Below, in pieces: positions 1-9,300 of a stretch of DNA of 17,685 nt (positions within the stretch are counted from its first letter, which is position 1; every line of letters begins with the position of its first letter). The translations under genes and the position numbers were made by a program. This DNA comes from Zygnema cylindricum (taxonomy: Eukaryota > Streptophyta > Zygnematophyceae > Zygnematales > Zygnemataceae), in contig JBBHKE010003423.1 of NCBI GenBank assembly GCA_037447655.1, forward strand, positions 1 to 17,685, given 5' to 3'. The notes beneath the pieces were generated by a model, which ran no database searches, was not told where the DNA came from, and saw only the letters and a program-made list of their open reading frames with translations.

Positions 1-125
1 CACCCTCCCCTTTACCTCCCTCTTTGTCCCCCCTCCCACCACCCTCCTCTCCCTTCCCCATCTCCCTCTTCCCCACCTCCCCATCTCCCTCTTCCCCACC
101 TCCCCATCTCCCTCCTCCCCCTTTA
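1..125. repeat. Homopyrimidine tract with 23-bp minisatellite
   Basis: The plus strand is almost wholly C and T. A 23-bp unit starting CCCCATCTCCCTC repeats at 56-78, 79-101 and partly at 102-120. It lies in the intron after exon 14, purine-rich in the transcript sense. Confidence 0.85.
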
Positions 126-199
126 CCACCTGCCTCCTTAACCTCGTCTCTCCCCAACTGAAAACCCTCAATCATGAAAGTCAGGGCCACGATACTTAC

Positions 200-345
200 A
201 ATTTTTTTGAATCGGTCAATATGAATATCCAGGAGTCGCTCCACCGGTTCCATTTTCTCATTGAGTATTTTGGTCTCCGGAATCCACCAGGCACACGCCA
301 AATGGGCCCACACTCCTTCCACAGTGGTAGGCTTCAATGCCCCTC
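200..345 (-). CDS. Exon 14: extended PHD, internal part (last exon in window)
   Basis: The acceptor ACTTTGGCAG ends at 346; the donor GTAAGT is at 199. It encodes residues 1056-1104: GGALKPT, WAHLACAWWIPET and NEKMEPVE, then a segment ending DRFKKI. GGALKPT and EKMEP match ATX3/4/5, whereas WAHLACA.WIPET is closer to the ATX1/2 and animal trithorax wording, so the ePHD has a mixed signature. A C-rich run lies 46 bases upstream on the plus strand (G-rich in the transcript). The intron continues off the left edge. Confidence 0.93.
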
Positions 346-3300
346 CTGCCAAAGTAAAACAGTTCCAGTAAATGGTTTTTGTTTTTTCTACCCCTCCCCC
401 TCCCCCTCCCTCTCCCATGAAAGCGTCCAACATATTTTCCTACACCCATTTCACTAAGAATGCTTTAACATGCTTCCAACAGGCTAAGGATCATCGCAAA
501 AAAAAAGGCAGAACATAGATACAACATTGCCGTAAAGATCACCGATTTGATTCTCAATTTGATTAATCCAAATGATGAAGTCAACAGAATGACGGGAAAC
601 GAGTTGACATTATCATAAACTAAAACCCTTCAGTCGCCTGTTTAAAACATAGTTACCGACAGGAAGGATAGGAGCTTACCTTTGATAGGACATAGGCAAC
701 ATTCCCTTTGTATATCCAGGTCCTCGCAAACTCGACAAACCCAAGAGCTTCCTAAAGCTTTTGCTCGTACACCATAACATTCCTCATGGACACCCATTTG
801 GCACCTGTTAAAAAAACCCCAAAAGTTATGAGGTAAGTACAAGTTCACGACTCCATCCAGAAAACAAAAAAGGACAAATCAAATCAGACTTTATTAAATT
901 CAAGGAAAAAACTAAGCAGAAAAGCATTGCAAATGAGTACAGGGTGCAAAGAAAAATGGGAGTAGAAAAGGCGAGGAGACCAACCGATTGCAAATGACAA
1001 TTTTGTTGTCGTCTGTGTCATCCATATGGTCGCACACAGCACATCTTTCAGAAGTCCACCGTACATCAATTTGCTCATATGGAACTGCCAGTACAAGATT
1101 AAGGTTTAGATGTTGATTTGAAACATAATCATCTCACTCGAAACATCATCAATTTCACTTGAAACATAATCAATCACGCATACAAGTCTCCGCAATGATG
1201 CAATAGTCCCCTACAATCTCACTACCAGCAACATTGTACTACTGGGAAGGCCACTGATTTCTAAATACACCCATTGGCCCATGAAATTTGCACATACCAT
1301 TGACTAACTTTCCCAATTTCCAGTGGTCAATTGAAGTCTTCTTCGGGGCAGCAGTCTCTCGCTCCCACGCCAACCCCACAGCTCCTCCGTCTAGCATTCT
1401 CGCAAGCTGCGTTTTCAAATTTCCAAAAAAGGGCCCAACAACAGATTAAAGGCAACCAAAACTATCCACAAGAGAATGCAGAAAAAGTAACAACGCAACA
1501 ACGATATTATCAAAAAGTTGCAAGAGACAAAACCCCACTTTGCACTCAATGCTTGACCAAAGTAAAAAGACATGTTTCGGGATTTACCCAGCTTCCCAGA
1601 GGTTCGGAATTTAAATTGACTACACGAATGTTCTCTTTCCACCTTTGAGGTCGACAGCGAGTGTGACGTTCGAATTCTGACGCAGTGATTACTGCATTCC
1701 GGGGGCCGCGACGCAAGCAGCTAGTACATTGACAAATAACTCTGGAAGGAGGGGAAAAAATAGAGAAATATAAAATAACATGAGGATGTTTGACTTTTCA
1801 GGTTTGAATAGAAAAGCACATGAACGAACACGTGGTTCAATTGATAGGCTTCAAACACATGTAAAACAACATGAGGATGTTTGTATTGTTAGTTTTACAT
1901 GAGAAAGCACATAGAAGACACGTGGTTCAATCCCAAGGCAACAAACAATGTCCAAAAAAACACCTTGACAGGTTTCAACAGATGCCTTTACAGACAAGTA
2001 TCACAATCAACAAGTACTTGGGTAAAGAGGCGATATTGGAAGGAAAGGGTCAAGTACACACCTGTGTTTTTTTGGAAGATATGTTCCCTTCACTCCAGCG
2101 CAAATGACTGCTAATTCATTTGGAAGCAAAATTGTGCTGCGGTCTCTGTTGCAGTAAAACCATAGCCAAAGAACAAGATCAGAAGCTTTCCTGCTTCACT
2201 TTTCATGATTGCTTTGATAATTTTGGTTTTTCAACTACACAGACACATTAAGTCATGACTACTGTTTCACGGTACAATGGCTGCTCAATCACATAACTGA
2301 TGATATACACTGTATGGCAAACACACCATAAAACTTTGCCATTTGCAAACTTTTTCGAGTTGTCGACTTTGTTTAGTAAGCTTTTTGTGTTTTTCAGGTT
2401 GTTTCTTTGAACTTTCTTTATGTTTTCGTTATCTCGAAGCATTGTTTTGTGAACTTTCTACATGATCTTGTCCTTTTTCACGTGTTTTAGAAATATGTTT
2501 TGTGTTTAATTAATTAAGTACAACGCCCCATCAATAATAGTGTTGAACTTTTGTGTGCAGTCAAAGTTGTTTAGCTTTGTGACAAATCGTTGAATATTCT
2601 GAAGGACTAATCAGCGGTGAAGGGCTCGGCAACAATGGACGATTTTTAAGTCATTAGTGACTCATGCCAATTCATGGATTCTCCGTTGGACGTCAAAAGA
2701 CTGCCCAACCATCAGAGGTAGATAATGACATGACCTAAAATGCTGGCCAATGAGCCGATCCCTGAGATCTCTTACCTTTCAATCGTTATGTAAACAAAAA
2801 TCTGAAAACTAAGTGATAAGAAAAACGACTTTGGGTGCCCAAAACATTCAAGTTTAAGAGCAGTGAATGGTGGACAGAATAGTTCCAAATTGCTGAAAAT
2901 AAGAGATTAGTAGAACGTGGATACTAGACGCATACTACACATAGTATCAGAACCTCTAATCCACCATCTACCTCCGGACTAGCATCCTCTAGCCTCTCTA
3001 GGTTCCCCTATGTGGCTGATAGCATAGGGTATAGTGCTGGAACTACTGGATCTGGCGTAGGAACTGCCAAATCTAGGACAGGGCAAATCTGGATCTGTAC
3101 ACCGCTAATTGTTATTAGTGTTAAAGTTTTTTTCGCCACTCAAAACATATTTTCTCCGTGCACACTTGTCGAATTGTCAATCAGAGACCGCCAATAGGAA
3201 GGTGAGAATCTTGCATTCCAATAGCAACCATCGCATTTACAATCCGACAAGTGTGCACGAAGAAAAGATGTTTTAAGTGGCTTAAAAAACACTAACACTA

Positions 3301-6300
3301 ATAATGATTAGTGGTGTAGTTTTCGGTCAAGCTACTCCTATTCGAGACCCCACTCCATTTCCCTCTACCACTGAAGACGAATCTAGGGCTATGGGAGCCT
3401 TCTGCTTATGTCAAATGTCGGCGGCCTGCAATGTCCTCTCGCTAGTTTTGCAGACCTCCAACAAACTCCTCAGCTCTCTCCCTCCTGCTCTAGTATCAAG
3501 CAGAAGCTCCTCAACAGGTGTCGCTAGTCCTAATGAGGCCTGCGACGATCGCTGCCAATCAAAACCCTTTCCTGAGCGATTCTGCAATCCCTTACCAGCT
3601 GTAAATTTGAAGATAGAGGGGAAAATGTTCTTAAAGCCTCTGGGACATCCTCCTCCGCTTCCAAACCTTATCCCTCTCCCTCCACTACTGCACTGCTGCG
3701 AATCTAACCAGGCATTCCATCATGCCTTTCTGCCTCCCTTTCAACGAATCCGGAACACTCTAGTGTATTTTCGATCGTTATTTCGGAGACTGCCCTTGAA
3801 ACATGTGCCAAAATTTATGGCCCGATTGACCTATAATTCAATGCACTCTAACACTACGAATGACATCAATGCATTATAATATTATGAATGACATCAATGA
3901 CAGAAAGCGTGACAGATACATTATTGATGAGGACTTGGGTTCAAACTAATAGTTAGAATGTTGAATCTCTGAAATACATCAAACAAAAAGTCAATCTGGT
4001 GTTTAACCAGCAAAAACCAATAAGTGTTATAAAAAAATGAGCAGAATAGGGCAAATTGTAATAAAAATCTGTCCCAAAAGACCCAGTGACAAAAAAAATA
4101 CCAGTAGTACGATGATCTGCCGAGGGACATCATTTTTTGAAACGTCACACGAGATATTGGATGTGCAAATGTGTCAATGTCAATTTAGGCACGGCGTCGA
4201 AGTTGACATTAACATATTTTTAAATACAGTTTCTTTACATTTTGCAAGACTAAAAAAAAAACGACAGATAGCCAAGTATCCTCAAAAATCACAACAACCT
4301 ATACAAACCAACAAAAAAATGGAAAATTGAGGGTTTTCTGATCCCTACATTGACCACCGCCAAAACTGTCCTCCATATGTATCATTATAAAGCACAACAG
4401 AAAGATCTCGAGAAGGATACGGGGGTTTAAGGTAGGAAAAATTCTCACTGGTCAAATAAATCCCCTTTATGTGGGGATCCGGGGCGATCTCTATGACTGC
4501 ATTTTGGACACAAGTACTCTTTGGCATCTTCTTGAAGCTCCTGAAATCCATCCACAATATTTCTGAGTTATATAGGAGGATCAAAAAATGGTTTTTCAAA
4601 AAACGTTGAAAAAAGCGTATTAAACACTGGAAGTATTAAACAAAGGTTTTAGCTACTGTTGAAAACTTCACAAAACAAAAGGACCAAGGAAGACAAGAAG
4701 GTAACAAATTAAGGATCTACAACACCGGTGTGACGATAGGACAGGGAGGAAGCAACAAAAAATTCAGAAGGCAAGAAATGGACTAAAACAACAAAACAGT
4801 TGAAATTGATCCATTGGCTGCATAAAACTAAATACAACAAAGAATATAACAAAAAAGTAGCTATCAAGAAACAATATGAGACCACTACAGAATCATCTCA
4901 TCCTTTTATCCTTTCATCCTTTTCAAAAACTAGCTACAAATTAAAAAGAGTTATGCATAGATAGAGAAACATAGATTTCCAATCTATTGAATTGTGTACT
5001 ACACAAGAAGTGGCAATCCACCAAGCAAATTCAAACACATAACAATACGATTCCAGTACTAATATAACAATACACAACAATATTATCCTACATGACATCA
5101 AGATAGTCCGCTCCCACTTTCTAAAGCTTGCCAAGATCTTCAACATCACATAAACCTGCACACTTAATGAAAACCAGGTCAAAAACCTTCAATTTCCTCT
5201 ATAGTTACAAGGTCAAATATATCCACCTTCATATGCTTGCTGGAGATGTTGTCACAGTCGGCATGTACCCAGATCTTACATCCATCACAACAAACCTGCA
5301 AGATTTCCGAAAAGAATTTTAAAGACAAAAGACTTTAAAAAACCATGGGCCATGGATTTTCAAAGAGAATGACGACGTTCAAGATGCAAGAGACAAAAGA
5401 ATGGACGTCTCTCCTCTACAAATTGATCCCCACTGCAAGCCTAATGCTAATTAGCTTCAAATACCAAATAACTTTAACCTTGAATAACCCATTTAACATT
5501 ACCATGAGCCTGCATATGTGAGAAATAATGTCAAAAAACACAAAATAACTGAATCATCATCACCGGGTCTCGAGTCTTTCTAACTTACAAAAGCTCCTTC
5601 CGCATTGGGAAGCCACACCTTGAAGCAAATGGGGCAATACTGCTTTAAATTGTAGAGCTGTTAGATAAAAAAAACCAACATGTAAAAAATCTTAAAGCAG
5701 GAACAGCTTCAAACAAACATAACCACGAAAACATTGCACTATAGTCGTTAGTATGTTATGCTGAAAGAGGTTGTTTGATACTCTCAATACATTTTGAAGT
5801 TTCAGCCCATTGACGCGTATTAACAACAACATACTGAATTTGCTTCTTGTTTTCGAAGCAAATAAGTTTCACAATCGTAATTTCCAAACCAATGACAACC
5901 TCAAAAGACCGAATGGTTTTACTCCAGATTTCATGTGGACCTTGTATCAATAACAGTTCCTACAGATAATGCTCCAGGGAAGAAAAAATTAAGTAGCCGG
6001 TTACTAGACTTACTCCAGTGGATTACCTACATTACACCATACACTACAAAAGCCGGCACTATGACCTTTCAATAAATAGGGTATAATCGAGTGAACTTTT
6101 TAATACTGTTCTGTGACATAAGCTCAAAAATCAAAAGAAACACATCAGTTTGCCCTATGACGACGATACACTCTCTGCCAATAGAAAGCCTCCAATTTGT
6201 ACTTCTTGTAAACAATATTACTTGAAGTAAAAACCTCTTCAAAAGTTCAACTTCAAGAACACAATAAAAAAAATTCTAGAACCACCTTCGAGTTGAAAAA

Positions 6301-9300
6301 GATGACTGTTATGGTAGAACAAACCTAATAACCTATCACCCACTTTAATGCTCCCATAGAGGTCCCCCTGACCTTTTTTTTGACATACCTTAGAACAAGG
6401 ATTACAGAGGTCAGGCAGTTCCACAGTCTCCTTTTTCTTGTTACTACTTTTGCTTGTATTCAAACTGGCCCCACAACCCTTGCATAGAACTCCACCCTGC
6501 TCAGTTCCATGGATATCCGTCACCTGCAAAAAAAAAAAAAACAAACATCAGATCGTTTTCGAGATGTGTTAACCCCACTGCCAATTGAGTCAATAGGAAA
6601 AGAATAACAAGGTGAAGAGGGAAAGAATTATTTCATAAAGAGGGAAGGATCACCATCATATGCCACTTAGGAAAAAGACAACAATGTGACGGGGAAAAGA
6701 GAAACATCGCAAAGAGAGAAATGATAACATCATGTACCACTTTAGGAAAAGGATGACAATGCGAAGGGGAAAACAATAGCATCGTAAAGAGGGAAAAGAT
6801 AACATCATATACCACTTCTGGTGCAGGTTGATTGGATGATCCAAAGATTGCCTCCTCCACACCAGCATCGGCCAATACTGCCTCTTGACAAGCCCGTTGA
6901 AAATCTTTAACTCTCTTTTTCATACACATCTCATGCTCAAACCTGCCATAAGGTTCAAGTATGGCAGTCAAAATCTCAGTATTGGATACTGGTCATCCTC
7001 ACCATTTTAAAGACATATGCAGCCTGAAAATATTAATGTCCTCTAACTATTTGTCTCACACGCACTAATAAAACACAGCACCATTATGAGCAAAAGCTTG
7101 CGGTAAAAAACAAAAATCAATTTTGTTTCGATGCAAGGAGCGAGGTCAAAGGGAATCGATAGTAAAAGGAGGAGAGAGGAGCTCTCACTTGACAACATAC
7201 TCAAGGTATGGGACGATCTGTCCCTGTTTCACCCAGGCATAATCCTGCAGACAGAATCCAGGCTATTGGATTATAATATAAATGAAACAATAACATCACT
7301 CAAAACAAGGTTTCTAGGACACGCTGATTCTCGCCAGGCTTAAAAATGCATAGAAGACATCATCTTAAACATCATTAATGTTACAACCTGCTTTCCACGA
7401 TAAAACAACGTACACCACTGTTGTGTGTCAGAACCCAAAACCTAACCATGAGAGACGAAAGGAAGGCTACCTTGGACACAAAATACATGGTATTGATGGT
7501 AAATCAATTGCTCTTACCCCGGAAAAGGAAATTGATGGTCCAAGTTGCATAATGGACAGACTTTTTGCATGATAAAGCAATTGCTCTTACCCTTTCTATT
7601 TTTGGGGAGATTGACGGCCCAAAGTACATAACACATAGACTATTTGCTATGGCTTCATTTCGAACAGTCAGTGGAGCTTCGTGGATGGGATCTACGACTC
7701 GTGCCGGCCACCATGGATCATTTTTTTGTCCTGATTTGGCCCATACTAAATCTCCAACTTCAAATGAATTCAAGGGATACACAGCAGTCCCAGTTACTGA
7801 AGATGCACACTCTGTTTTTGCCTTTTTCAACGATGTTACTTTCTGGTGTTGAGTTGCAGTTCCTATAGTTGAGTCGACTTGCAAATTTGCAGATATTTTT
7901 TCAACCTTCTTGAATGTGACATTCTGGACCTCCTCGGAATCTGATGTCCAGGAACTATCCTTATCTTTGATTTTCTTCTTCTTGCATTGGGTTTGTATGC
8001 TCACACGTCTCTGTGCAGTGCTTCGTCTTTGTTCCCAATGGTTCGCAGCAGTATTTTTATTTTTTAAAAACAAAGACTTTACTCTCTCCGTAAGACTGCG
8101 TGTCGATGCTTTTGGTGACTCACTAGCTTGTTCCATGGAAAGTGAATCAGAATCAGTCAGGTCATCGTCTTTACTGTCCAATTTCCTTTTTTTTACAATT
8201 GAAGCGCCTTTTTTTCTAATTGAAGAAACCACTGCTTTTCTCTTACAGCTATTTAAAGTCAATCCATTTTTCGATAATCCTTTATTGAGCCCAGCTTTCA
8301 GTTTAGGCGAAAGTTCACTAAAATATTTCTCAAGTGGAACTCCTTCACTTAGATTAACGGATATTACATTACCATTTCCTTCCTCCAACTCCTCACAGCT
8401 ATGTTGATCGACGCTATTTTGGTATACATTCATCTTCCCTCTATCCTGATCTTCAACCTCCAATTTGACTCTTTTCTTCACTGTCTCCACATCAAGAACT
8501 GTTGGACGCTTTTTGTTTACAGTTTTAAACCATTCTTTAGACTCGTCCTTCAATGTGACACACACTCCAGGATATTCTTGCACCACTTCCCCAAGCCCTC
8601 CATTCCATGGAGATGCTTGGGCCACACTTGGCGAAGAACCTTCGGCTGTCAGAGGGGCATCAGGATCGCTACTTGCCTTCATATTCAAGTCAAGTTGATA
8701 CCTCAAATGTGACTCCAAATTCTGACCAGAAATGCGATCATTTGAGCAAGCATTTGGAAGTCTTTCGTTATGCCTTTCCTTCATTTTGTCCACCTTTAAC
8801 AGTGCTCCTGACACTTGTGTCGATTCTGTTACCCCTGACAACTCCTCTTTGACTTTTCTAAGGCCACTGCTATCTTTTTTGGTGCCAGAAACATGTTTTC
8901 GAGGAAGCTTTACATGAGAAACCGATCGCCGTTTCTCTTCGTGAAGACTAGAAGAGGCCCAAAATTGAATCCTTGCAATTGCTTCCCTTTGCGTTCTCTG
9001 AACATCCTGCTCGCTCACTGTTCCCAGGACCCCACCTGATGTTGGTCTCAATTCAGTCACCACAGATGACGAATCCACTCGTCCTTGAGTACCCATATTG
9101 TCTTTTTCTTCAATAGGTGGACAAATCATAGGTACCTCTTTTCCAGCAGGCAAAACATGACTAGCATTGACTGAGGTCATATGAATATCCTGACATCCAT
9201 GAATCAACGGTTGTGGCTGTGACACAGTCGAGAGCAACTGCACAAAAGCCTTCTTTTCCGCTTTCTTCTTTTTCTCTACACTGCCAACCCATTTCGGAAG

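Noticed and set aside
1331-1648. 105-codon plus-strand frame
   Set aside because: It overlaps exons 10 and 11 on the other strand, which carry conserved ATX linker motifs.
3304-3879. 191-codon plus-strand frame as an independent gene
   Set aside because: It has no domain, begins inside the right arm of a MITE, lies in an intron of the minus-strand gene and next to a retroelement-like site; listed only as a possible transposon remnant.
4934-5182. 82-codon minus-strand frame between exons 7 and 8
   Set aside because: It is intron sequence; the true continuation of PHD1 is found at 4540 with correct phase and zinc ligands.
7910-8407. 165-codon plus-strand frame
   Set aside because: It lies entirely opposite exon 2 and is a shadow of its codon composition.
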